A stretch of 64,000 nt of DNA, taken from the NCBI GenBank assembly GCA_964400885.1, contig CAYNWH010000005.1:1-64000 (forward strand), given 5' to 3'. A program made the translations under genes and the position numbers. Shown here piece after piece: positions 16,875-22,958 of this stretch (the first letter of the stretch is position 1; each line of letters begins with the position of its first letter). A model generated the notes under the pieces. It searched no databases. It saw nothing but the letters and a program-made list of their open reading frames with translations, and was not told the origin of the DNA. This stretch comes from CAYNWH01 sp964400885 (lineage in GTDB: Bacteria; Patescibacteriota; Patescibacteriia; CAIXNZ01).

Positions 16875-18398
16875 ATGGATATTTTAACTTTTATTGTTTC
16901 AGCTTCTGCTGTTATTATTGGCATTGCGGCAGGTTATTTTATTAGAAAAAACTTAGCCAAAAGAGAAGTAGAAGGCGCTGAAGCTAAAGCTGAAAACTTG
17001 CTCAAAGAAGCAAAAAATAAACAAAAAGAAATTCTTTTACAGGCCAATGACAAAGCTTTAAACATTATTGACGATGCAAAAAGAGAAGAACAGCAAAGGA
17101 GACGGGAATTAACCCACATGCAGCAAAGATTAGAAAAAAGAGAAAGTATTTTTGATCAAAAGTTGTTAGATCTGGAAAATAAACAACAAAAACTTTTAGA
17201 CAAAGCTAAAGAAGTTGAAGAGGTCAAAGAAAAAATCAATAAAATCAGAGAGGAACAGCTGCAAAAATTGGAAAAGATTGCCAAAATGACCAAAGACCAA
17301 GCTAAAGATGTGCTTTTGGAAAATACAGAAAAAATGGTAAAAGAAGATATTTTAGGCCGGTTAAAAAAATTGCAGGATGAAGGCCAAGAAGAGCTAGATA
17401 AGAAAGCCAGAGAAATTCTTTCTCTATCTATTCAAAGATGCTCTATTCCTCAGGCGCAGGAAATCACAACTACCACGGTTGATTTGCCAAGCGATGAAAT
17501 GAAAGGCAGAATTATTGGCCGTGAAGGCAGAAATATCAGATCAATTGAACAATTAACTGGCGTGGAAATTGTGGTAGATGATACACCCATGGCAATCACG
17601 ATTTCCGGATTTTCACCGATCAGGCGCCATGTTGCCAAGCGGGCATTAGAAGCTTTAATTTTAGATGGCCGTATTCATCCGGCCAGGATTGAAGAAGCCA
17701 TTGAAAATGCCAAGAAACAAATTGCTTTAGAAATTAAAAAAGCTGGTGAAGATTCCTTATATGAATTGGGCATCACAGGTATTGATCCTAAACTTGTCCA
17801 AATTCTAGGCCGTCTTAAATTCAGAACCAGCTATGGCCATAATGTACTTTTGCATTCAATGGAAGTTGCACATTTAGCCGGACTTTTAGCAGAAGAACTT
17901 GGTGCTGATGTGACAGTTTGCAAAAAAGGCGGACTTTTTCATGATATTGGTAAAGCTGTTGATCACGAAGTTAAAGGCGGACATCCGGAAATTGGTTATG
18001 ATATTATGAAAAAATTCAATATGCCTGAAGAAATTGCTTACATGTGCATTGCCCACCATGAAGACGCTCCGAAGACTCTTGAAGGCATTATTGTTAAAGT
18101 CGCTGATGCTATTTCTGGTGCCAGACCAGGCGCACGTAAAGACACTTATGAGAGATATCTGCAAAGACTTGAAGAATTAGAAAACGTAGCTAATTCTTTT
18201 GAAGGCGTGCAAAAAAGTTATGCTATTCAGGCCGGACGAGAAGTTCGTATCTTTGTCATGCCAGATACCATAGATGATTTGGCAGCTGCTAAATTAGCGC
18301 AAAACATTGCTCACAAAATAGAAGAAGAACTCAAATATCCTGGTGAAATTAAAGTCAGCGTTATTCGCGAAATGCGTATAACTGAATATGCTAGGTAA
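16875..18398 (+). CDS. rny: Ribonuclease Y
   Basis: 507 aa, the usual length. An N-terminal membrane anchor (about 4-22) leads into a long charged coiled coil (about 28-195). A KH domain (GRIIGREGRNIRSIEQLTG) and an HD domain follow (HSMEVAHLAGLLAEELGAD, FHDIGKAVDHE, CIAHHED). RNase Y is a membrane-bound endoribonuclease that starts mRNA turnover. The SD AGGAGA lies 5 bases before the ATG. About 200 bases of untranslated leader contain a short CGAAAT/ATTTCG palindrome near 16800-16816. Confidence 0.97.
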   Translation: MDILTFIVSASAVIIGIAAGYFIRKNLAKREVEGAEAKAENLLKEAKNKQKEILLQANDKALNIIDDAKREEQQRRRELTHMQQRLEKRESIFDQKLLDLENKQQKLLDKAKEVEEVKEKINKIREEQLQKLEKIAKMTKDQAKDVLLENTEKMVKEDILGRLKKLQDEGQEELDKKAREILSLSIQRCSIPQAQEITTTTVDLPSDEMKGRIIGREGRNIRSIEQLTGVEIVVDDTPMAITISGFSPIRRHVAKRALEALILDGRIHPARIEEAIENAKKQIALEIKKAGEDSLYELGITGIDPKLVQILGRLKFRTSYGHNVLLHSMEVAHLAGLLAEELGADVTVCKKGGLFHDIGKAVDHEVKGGHPEIGYDIMKKFNMPEEIAYMCIAHHEDAPKTLEGIIVKVADAISGARPGARKDTYERYLQRLEELENVANSFEGVQKSYAIQAGREVRIFVMPDTIDDLAAAKLAQNIAHKIEEELKYPGEIKVSVIREMRITEYAR

Positions 18399-18400
18399 AA

Positions 18401-18540
18401 ATAACCAATAACCAAGCACCAAATTCCAAACAAACTACAGTAATCAAATTCCAAAATCTAAACCAATTTTTTTAACATTTGAATTTAGGATTTATAATTT
18501 GTTTGTTATTTGGAATTTGAGATTTGGTGCTTTTAAAAAT
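18401..18540. repeat. Imperfect long inverted repeat element
   Basis: The spacer between rny and ymdB begins with AAGCACCAAAT (18414-18424) and ends with ATTTGGTGCTT (18522-18532). The inner arms are also largely complementary, built from words such as AAATTCCAAA and TTTGGAATTT. A related element occupies about 30880-31070. The structure fits a dispersed palindromic MITE-like family. Confidence 0.65.
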
Positions 18541-19344
18541 ATGACTCCAATCAAAATCTTATTTTTCGGTGATATTTTCGGTAGAATCGGCCGCCAAGCC
18601 GTAAAAAAGGCAATGCCTGATTTAAAAGAAAAATATCAGCCGGATTTAATTTTAGCTAATGCCGAAAATTTGGCTCATGGCCGAGGAGTAACGGCTTCAA
18701 CGCTGGAAGAAATGTCAGAAGCTGGCATTGATCTTTTTACTTCAGGCAACCATGTCTGGGATAAAAAAGATGCTTATTTAATTCTGAATAAGAAGAATTC
18801 AAATTTATTAAGGCCAGCCAATTATCCTGAAGGCACGCCTGGTCATGGCGAAAAAATCATTAAAGTTGGCATAAATTCAATACTTGTGGTAAACTTAATA
18901 GGTAGAGTATTTTTCCGTGAAGACTTTGATTGCCCTTTTCGCGCTATTGATAAAATCTTAAAAGAGCGTGCCAAAACTAAATTAGCCGGCATCATTGTTG
19001 ATTTTCATGCTGAAGCTACGAGTGAAAAAGTAGCCATGGGCTATTATTTGGATGGCAGGATTTCGGCGATTTTAGGCAGCCATACGCATGTCCAGACAGC
19101 TGATGAACAAATTCTAGATAAAGGGACTGCTTATTTAACGGACATGGGCATGACCGGCCCGCATGATTCAGTCATTGGTTTAGATAAGAAAATAATTATT
19201 CAAAATTTTCTTAGCCAGATTAATCAATCAGCAGAAATTCCAGAAAACGGCCCAGCCCAAATCAATGCCGTATACTTGGAAATTAATCCCAAGACCAAAA
19301 AAGCTGTAAAGATTGAAAGAATCAATATGGGAATTCAAATATAA
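18541..19344 (+). CDS. ymdB: YmdB-family metallophosphoesterase
   Basis: 267 aa from the ATG at 18541. The in-frame ATG at 18499 lies inside the inverted repeat and is unlikely. Metallophosphoesterase motifs are FFGDIFGRIGR, NAENLAHGRG, TSGNHVWD and GSHTHVQTADE, matching the TIGR00282/YmdB family. Members hydrolyse 2',3'-cyclic nucleotides or phosphodiesters and are often next to rny, as here. The pair probably cooperates in RNA metabolism; that link is known from Bacillus and is inferred here. Confidence 0.9.
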   Translation: MTPIKILFFGDIFGRIGRQAVKKAMPDLKEKYQPDLILANAENLAHGRGVTASTLEEMSEAGIDLFTSGNHVWDKKDAYLILNKKNSNLLRPANYPEGTPGHGEKIIKVGINSILVVNLIGRVFFREDFDCPFRAIDKILKERAKTKLAGIIVDFHAEATSEKVAMGYYLDGRISAILGSHTHVQTADEQILDKGTAYLTDMGMTGPHDSVIGLDKKIIIQNFLSQINQSAEIPENGPAQINAVYLEINPKTKKAVKIERINMGIQI

Positions 19345-19394
19345 ATTATTCCTATATCTAATTACACATTACTAATTACTAATAACTTACAGCC

Positions 19395-19676
19395 ATGAAT
19401 AAAGCCAAATTAATTGAGGATGTTGCCTCAAAAGCTCATTTAACTAAAAAACAAGTTGAAGCAGTGATTGAAACGATTTTGCAGACGATTATGGACACTT
19501 TGAAAGCTGGCGAAAGCGTTACGCTAGCTGGTTTTGGCACTTTTTCTGCTAAAGTCAGACATGCCAGAAAAGGCGTTAACCCGCAAAAGCCTTCAGAGAA
19601 AATTGATATTCCAGAAGTTACAATCCCTAAATTTAAATCTGGCAAAGCCTTGAAAGACGCCCTGAAAAACAAATAA
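19395..19676 (+). CDS. HU-family DNA-binding protein
   Basis: 93 aa, complete HU/IHF fold: the helical N-terminus (MNKAKLIEDVASKAHLTKKQ), GFGTFSAKVRHARKGVNP with the DNA-intercalating beta-arm and its proline, and IPKFKSGKALKDALK. It bends and compacts DNA. A second HU paralogue is at 59934. A short ATTACTAAT repeat precedes the ATG and no strong SD is visible. Confidence 0.93.
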   Translation: MNKAKLIEDVASKAHLTKKQVEAVIETILQTIMDTLKAGESVTLAGFGTFSAKVRHARKGVNPQKPSEKIDIPEVTIPKFKSGKALKDALKNK

Positions 19677-19694
19677 AACTACTACCCTCAAATA

Positions 19695-19744
19695 AAAAAT
19701 AGCATTGTCATGGTGAGCACAGTTGAACCATCAATGCTATTTTT
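19695..19744. terminator. Bidirectional terminator after HU gene
   Basis: AAAAATAGCATTG (19695-19707) pairs with CAATGCTATTTTT (19732-19744), flanked by A and T runs. It closes the HU transcript and also faces the end of the GC-rich minus-strand unit. Confidence 0.85.
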
Positions 19745-19764
19745 TATTTAATATAAATTAAAAG

Positions 19765-19795
19765 GCCCCCGATTCGTATGAAACGAACCGGGGGC
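19765..19795 (-). terminator. Terminator of the GC-rich minus-strand unit
   Basis: GCCCCCG (19765-19771) pairs with CGGGGGC (19789-19795), continued by TTCGT/ACGAA after one mismatch, with loop ATGAA. On the minus strand the stem is followed by CCTTTTAATTTAT. This is a strong end for transcripts entering from the GC-rich island. Confidence 0.85.
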
Positions 19796-20070
19796 GGGTT
19801 GCAGCGCATCCGGCACTGAGTCTAAGTAGTGGCTTCTGTCCAGACCATTTGATCGTGCCCTTCTTGTAGCGGGCCGGCAAGTGTGGCGGGCGCAATGGGC
19901 GCCCTTTGACACGCCCGCCAAAGGATCGACGCGAGATATGGCCATGGCGACTGGAAGTTTCCCGCCGCCCCGAAGGCCCCTCGCGACCGGCCCAAGCGTG
20001 CTGATTTTTAGAGACTTCGCGTCCCTAGGCCAACCAGCAACATTCACAAGGCTGACTTTTTTGGGCAGGC

Positions 20071-20256
20071 TCAGTCAGCAAACCCGTTAGGAGCGGTAAA
20101 GCCGCTTGGGAAGAAGTTTTTCATGTTTCCCTCTCCCGTTTTGAGCTGCGCCTTACCCTGAAGTTCAGCAGGGCATTGACGCTGACAGTCATGCAACTGA
20201 GTCGCACCCAGCCGCAGAGCCAATACATGGAAGTTCGTTTGCCTTGGCTTCCTCAA
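20071..20256 (-). CDS. Candidate small protein in GC-rich island (third in chain)
   Basis: 61 aa frame from a TTG at 20254-20256 that overlaps the stop of the preceding 22-codon frame as TTGA. An internal ATG (20124) preceded by GAGAGG would give a 17-residue product MKNFFPSGFTAPNGFAD. No family recognised. Support comes only from the overlap pattern and the internal SD. Confidence 0.28.
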   Translation of the reverse strand: MRKPRQTNFHVLALRLGATQLHDCQRQCPAELQGKAQLKTGEGNMKNFFPSGFTAPNGFAD

Positions 20257-20321
20257 GGACCCAGCACCGCGGCCTTAACGCGGCGGTATCCCTGAGAAAA
20301 CCACTTCGCATGGCTTCTCAC
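20253..20321 (-). CDS. Candidate 22-aa peptide (second in chain)
   Basis: GTG start overlapping the previous stop as GTGA, with GGAGGTG 8 bases upstream inside the preceding frame. The product VRSHAKWFSQGYRRVKAAVL is basic. The 4-base overlap and well-spaced SD are typical of translational coupling, but the length is marginal. Confidence 0.25.
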   Translation of the reverse strand: MRSHAKWFSQGYRRVKAAVLGP

Positions 20322-20518
20322 TGCTTTTCACCTCCGTTGCGTTGGTGGTGATGTTTTGACCACGGCCAGCTTTTAAGCCGAGAGGCGCTATCTCGCGGTT
20401 TTTCCAAACCCGAGCGTCTGCGCCGACTGGCCGACCTTGCCATGGATGCCTCCATACAGTCGCCGTAAGACTGCGGTTGACAGCCAAGGCGATGGGTCTC
20501 AAAGCCTTGCGTCCTCAA
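20318..20518 (-). CDS. Candidate 66-aa Arg-rich small protein (first in chain)
   Basis: TTG start at 20518, 6 bases after AGGAGGT. The product has a Ser/Arg-rich middle (ARSASRRRRSGLEKPRD) and a His-rich end (WSKHHHQRNGGEKQ). A second frame is open over much of the same DNA. No family recognised. It could be a real basic peptide or a fortuitous frame in a structured RNA. Confidence 0.3.
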   Translation of the reverse strand: MRTQGFETHRLGCQPQSYGDCMEASMARSASRRRRSGLEKPRDSASRLKSWPWSKHHHQRNGGEKQ

Positions 20519-20570
20519 ACCTTCACCTCCTCTCAAATAAAATTTTTATTTAAAAATTCAATTTTCCTCC

Positions 20571-20655
20571 TTTCTAAAACCACGAATTAATCGTGGGCTT
20601 AGAAAAGCGGGTGAACTTTAGCTCACCCAGGGCTCTGCTTCCCCTCTGGCTCGCC
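20571..20655 (-). ncRNA. Structured RNA motif, copy B
   Basis: Three helices are visible: TTTCTAA/TTAGAAA (571-577 with 599-605 of this kilobase), CCACGA/TCGTGG (580-585 with 591-596) and GGGTGA/TCACCC (609-614 with 623-628). A conserved block read on the minus strand as GAGCC-AGAGG-GGAAGCAGAGCCC sits 5' of them (20630-20652). AAAGGAGG follows the last helix directly, so the structure could control access to the ribosome binding site. Compare copy A at 20795-20915. Confidence 0.55.
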
Positions 20656-20683
20656 ATTTGCTATCGCGCAAATGGTGACAAAA

Positions 20684-20712
20684 GCGCCCGTTTTTCTGCC
20701 CGGGACGGGCGC
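20684..20712 (-). terminator. GC-rich terminator or attenuator
   Basis: GCGCCCGT (20684-20691) pairs with ACGGGCGC (20705-20712). On the minus strand the stem is followed by TTTTGTC. It comes 13 bases after the stop of a 14-codon ORF and just before RNA copy B, an arrangement that could serve attenuation. Confidence 0.65.
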
Positions 20713-20724
20713 GGTCGGTTTTTT

Positions 20725-20769
20725 TCAAACGAACACAAATCCTGCAAAGTAGCCGACGTAATGGCCCAT
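20725..20769 (-). CDS. Candidate 14-aa leader peptide
   Basis: MGHYVGYFAGFVFV, with AAGGGAGGG 6 bases before the ATG. It lies between RNA copy A and a terminator hairpin. The peptide is hydrophobic and aromatic-rich. A leader-peptide role is possible, or the SD could belong to a structured RNA. Confidence 0.3.
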   Translation of the reverse strand: MGHYVGYFAGFVFV

Positions 20770-20794
20770 GTAATCCCTCCCTTAGACGTCAGAC

Positions 20795-20915
20795 CTTATC
20801 TAAAGCCACAAATGGCTTTATGGACTTAGATAAGTGGGCCGAACTACGATTGTTTTCGTAGCTCGGCCCGGGAGAATCTTATTCTCGCGGAGGCTCTGCT
20901 TCCTCTAGGCTCACC
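20795..20915 (-). ncRNA. Structured RNA motif, copy A
   Basis: Helices: CTTATCTAA/TTAGATAAG (20795-20803 with 20826-20834), AAGCCA/TGGCTT (20803-20808 with 20813-20818), an extra arm GGGCCGA/TCGGCCC with inner CTACGA/TCGTAG (20836-20869), and GAGAAT/ATTCTC (20872-20877 with 20881-20886). The conserved block GAGCCTAGAGGAAGCAGAGCC (minus strand, 20892-20912, 21 positions) matches copy B. Helix positions are kept while the bases differ, which is what selection on RNA structure produces. Confidence 0.55.
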
Positions 20916-20994
20916 ACTTTAGGCAGGTGACTCCTTTGGGCCGGTTTGCGTATTCGCGTTGGGTGAATTTCACTAACGGAATTTCATCATTCAT
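20911..20994 (-). CDS. Candidate 27-aa small protein
   Basis: MNDEIPLVKFTQREYANRPK and seven more residues ending in CLKW. GAGGAGGG abuts the ATG at 20994; a second ATG two codons later is out of frame. The stop runs into the conserved block of RNA copy A. No family recognised. Confidence 0.33.
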   Translation of the reverse strand: MNDEIPLVKFTQREYANRPKGVTCLKW

Positions 20995-21012
20995 CCCTCC
21001 TCGGATGGCCTG

Positions 21013-21041
21013 GGGGCGGTTCCGCTGCGCGGAACCGCCCC
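21013..21041. terminator. Perfect GC hairpin after the 335-aa gene
   Basis: GGGGCGGTTCCGC (21013-21025) pairs perfectly with GCGGAACCGCCCC (21029-21041) around a 3-base loop, 17 bases past the stop of the 335-aa gene on the minus strand. No T-tract follows on the minus strand, so it may stabilise or process RNA rather than terminate. A close relative with a T-tract ends the 43-aa gene at 57966-57993. Confidence 0.6.
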
Positions 21042-21057
21042 GGTTGAGGCGTTGACG

Positions 21058-22065
21058 TTACTTCTTGCCCTTGGACTTGGCCTTGGGCTTCTTGCCAGCG
21101 TGGCGGTCGGGCTTCTGCTCGAGGGCCTGGGCGCCGGCGGTGTCGTTGGGGTCGACCGTAACCGGATCGGTGAGCTCGATGACCTCGTCATCCGTGCCCG
21201 TGGCCTGCATGGCCGGGGCTTCGGGTTCGGGCTCTTTCGCGGGTTCGTCCGCTTCTTCGGTCTCGTCTTCCCTGTCCAGCATGTAGGCGGTCTGGTCGCC
21301 GCAGGCTTTGCGGTAGGCCAGTGCCATTGCCGTGACCATGGGCTCCCACGCTTCGCGCTCTTCCTTCTCCTTGAACTCGGACTCGATCTGCGTTCTGATC
21401 GTCTCTTCCAGCTCTTGCTGGGTCGGGACGTGGTCCGAGCCGCTGGTGATGTAGAAGCGCCGCTTCAGCTCTTCGGGCATGGTCAGGAAAAACTGCTCGT
21501 CGCCGAGCTTGATCTCCGTGGCCGACTTGGTGCCTTTGATGAACCAATAGGCGGTGATCCGCCATCCCGATCCACGGCCCAGAGCCTCGACGATGAAGAC
21601 ATGGTTCAATCCGACGTACGCCGGCTGAACCAAGCCGTCATGCTTGCGCGACTCCTGGCCCACGTAGTTGCTGTTCTGGAGCTTGCGCCGCGGCAAGGGC
21701 CTGCCTTTCTGCGTGCAGACCACCCGACCGTAGCCCCTGGCCACCCATTCCTCAACGCGCATGGTGAAGTAATTCACCTGCTCGATCGCGGAATTGACGA
21801 CCTTGGCCACGATCTCGCCGTTCTCCAGCCGCTCCACTTTGGTGGCCAGCACGGTTTTGGTCTTGCCGACGTGCACCACTCCGGCCTGGCCCTCGAGCTC
21901 GGTCGCGGCAAAGTTGAGGTGCGCGTTCACCATGAACGGAAAACGCACTTCCCTTTCCTGGCCGTGTACGTTGCCCCTGTTTTTCCGGGAATACTGGGAT
22001 AACCCGTTCCCGGCCAAAGGACCCGCGCCCCCGCAGGGACCTCTTGTGCTCTTTCCTTTTGCCAT
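21058..22065 (-). CDS. GC-rich 335-aa orphan protein
   Basis: 335 aa, ATG at 22065 with AAGGAGG 8 bases upstream. Codons end overwhelmingly in G or C, in sharp contrast to the AT-rich genome. The N-terminus is Gly/Ser/basic (MAKGKSTRGPCGGAGPLAGN). The centre (about 40-230) looks like a folded alpha/beta domain with Trp and Tyr residues. A Glu-rich helix follows (about 215-240), and the last 75 residues are low-complexity: acidic Pro/Glu/Ala, then Lys/Gly-rich. I recognise no family, membrane segment or catalytic motif. The charged tail suggests a nucleic-acid or protein interaction surface, which is inference. Confidence 0.6.
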   Translation of the reverse strand: MAKGKSTRGPCGGAGPLAGNGLSQYSRKNRGNVHGQEREVRFPFMVNAHLNFAATELEGQAGVVHVGKTKTVLATKVERLENGEIVAKVVNSAIEQVNYFTMRVEEWVARGYGRVVCTQKGRPLPRRKLQNSNYVGQESRKHDGLVQPAYVGLNHVFIVEALGRGSGWRITAYWFIKGTKSATEIKLGDEQFFLTMPEELKRRFYITSGSDHVPTQQELEETIRTQIESEFKEKEEREAWEPMVTAMALAYRKACGDQTAYMLDREDETEEADEPAKEPEPEAPAMQATGTDDEVIELTDPVTVDPNDTAGAQALEQKPDRHAGKKPKAKSKGKK

Positions 22066-22090
22066 TTGTTTTTCCTCCTTGAAAGGTTAG

Positions 22091-22119
22091 TTGACAAAGA
22101 CCTCAAAAAAAACGATAAT
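22091..22119 (+). promoter_or_regulatory. Promoter pointing into the 57-aa gene (antisense)
   Basis: TTGACA (22091-22096), 17-base spacer, GATAAT (22114-22119) on the plus strand. A transcript would begin near 22126 and run antisense to the 57-aa gene through two hairpins: GTCTCA-A-GAC with GTC-C-TGAGAC, and GTGGAG/CTCCAC followed by TTC-rich DNA. Confidence 0.45.
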
Positions 22120-22122
22120 ATA

Positions 22123-22147
22123 TTTTTAAAAGAGCTAACCATAGCTC
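22123..22147 (-). terminator. Terminator after the 57-aa gene
   Basis: GAGCTA/TAGCTC (22132-22137 with 22142-22147). On the minus strand the hairpin is followed by TTTTAAAAATAT. It separates the 57-aa gene from the 335-aa gene, which would then need its own promoter in the AT-rich DNA at 22105-22125. Confidence 0.6.
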
Positions 22148-22217
22148 CTTGTTGCCTCGTCTCAAGACAAAATAATCCACAAGGGACTATCCCGTCCTGA
22201 GACAAGGAGTGGAGATC

Positions 22218-22391
22218 TCAAGAGACCTCCACTTCAATTTCAATTTCTTCTTCCGAAGTAGATGGCGCTGAATATTTGCGCGGCTGTTCTGCTACACGAT
22301 CGGGCTGGAAAGTTTCAATCTCCAGTCCGGCTGCTATCAGCGTCGCGATATCCTCCGAAGAAAAATGACCATTTCTGACTGATGTCACCAT
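22218..22391 (-). CDS. 57-aa acidic orphan protein
   Basis: ATG at 22391 with AAAGGAGG 6 bases upstream. The product begins MVTSVRNGHFSSEDIATLIA and ends in an acidic run (TSEEEIEIEVEVS). GC-rich codons match the neighbouring 335-aa gene. It is preceded by two tandem consensus promoters and a long-stem RNA leader. The helix SSEDIATLIAAGLEIETF resembles a small adaptor or inhibitor peptide, but no family is recognised. Confidence 0.6.
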   Translation of the reverse strand: MVTSVRNGHFSSEDIATLIAAGLEIETFQPDRVAEQPRKYSAPSTSEEEIEIEVEVS

Positions 22392-22540
22392 TGGCCTTCC
22401 TCCTTTCTTTAAGCATTAAGCCCCTAATAAAGGGCTAGAGCCTTCCCGCTATATGTTAAAATGTACATTTTATTTTTATTAAATGGGAACCTCTAAAAGC
22501 CCTTTATTTGAGGCTTAAAATTTTCAATGTGCTTTAACTG

Positions 22541-22689
22541 GTAAAAATATGGAGGTATTGATCCACACGAAGCGGACCGGCCTAACTTTGGTCAAAAGAC
22601 TTATTAGGCAAACATTTGGTGCAGAAGCTTTCTAGCCAAAGCCGGAAAATTTCTACTAGCCAAACGACTACTACCCCCATATTTCTACC
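22541..22689 (-). ncRNA. Long-stem structured RNA or leader
   Basis: An 18-base arm (22541-22558, beginning GGTAAAAATATGG) is complementary to 22672-22689 with two imperfect positions. Inside, CCGG and CTTTGG (about 22578-22595) can pair with CCAAAG and CCGG (22635-22644). The element lies directly downstream of two minus-strand promoters, so the transcript would start about 28 bases before the stem. The rest of 22392-22958 holds a hairpin near 22410-22435 (AGCCCT/AGGGCT) and no gene. Free RNA versus leader of the 57-aa gene cannot be decided. Confidence 0.55.
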
Positions 22690-22723
22690 AACTAAGATAT
22701 AAAGTGCATTATTTTAATATTTT

Positions 22724-22752
22724 ATTATAGCATAATTTATTAATATTGTCAA
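22724..22752 (-). promoter_or_regulatory. Perfect consensus promoter (proximal)
   Basis: TTGACA (22747-22752), 17-base spacer ending in TATGC, TATAAT (22724-22729) on the minus strand. It feeds the long-stem RNA and the 57-aa gene. Confidence 0.8.
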
Positions 22753-22788
22753 GACAACCCTCTATCTGCTTTTTAAGCGTAATTCCGT

Positions 22789-22817
22789 ATAATAGCATAG
22801 CTAATGCCTCTTGTCAA
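22789..22817 (-). promoter_or_regulatory. Second tandem promoter (distal)
   Basis: TTGACA (22812-22817), 17-base spacer ending in TATGC, TATTAT (22789-22794) on the minus strand, 65 bases upstream of the proximal promoter and sharing the TATGC extended -10 element. Confidence 0.75.
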
Positions 22818-22906
22818 GAGTATTTAAGTCTATCTCAGCTAAAATTAGCTAAATTTATTATTAAATATCTATATTTTGTCAATAAAAAATAACCAAATTT
22901 CAAAAT

Positions 22907-22938
22907 AAAAAACGCCCCACTCAAAGTGGAACGTTTTT
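22907..22938 (-). terminator. Terminator of rpoBC
   Basis: AAAAACG..CCACT (22907-22921) pairs with AGTGG..CGTTTTT (22925-22938), with an A-run before and a T-run after. It lies 20 bases past the rpoC stop on the minus strand. Confidence 0.85.
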
Positions 22939-22958
22939 TATTATTTAAGTAAAAAAAA

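Larger units (their letters stand above)
19798..20536 (-). other. GC-rich transcribed region, coding status unclear
   Basis: This stretch is visibly richer in G+C than the genome average. On the minus strand it begins with an SD (GAGGAGGTG) and ends in a strong terminator. Several short frames overlap, and in places two frames are open at once, so composition alone does not decide between small proteins and a structured RNA. Several self-complementary stretches are present (for example CCGCG/CGCGG at about 20270-20285). I do not recognise RNase P RNA, tmRNA, SRP RNA or a group I/II intron core in it. It is annotated as a unit, with candidate small ORFs listed separately. Confidence 0.45.

Noticed and set aside
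19748..20047. 100-codon frame on the minus strand at the end of the GC-rich island
   Set aside because: It reads through the terminator hairpin at 19765-19795, lacks an SD and has a composition set by GC-rich structure rather than by protein coding.
19798..20536. RNase P RNA, group I/II intron or large ornate RNA in the GC-rich region
   Set aside because: None of the conserved core motifs of those RNAs could be found by reading both strands.
21052..22002. Long plus-strand frame opposite the 335-aa gene
   Set aside because: Shadow of a GC-rich gene: no SD, low-complexity Leu/Gly/Arg composition, while the minus strand has SD, a promoter region and GC3-biased codons.
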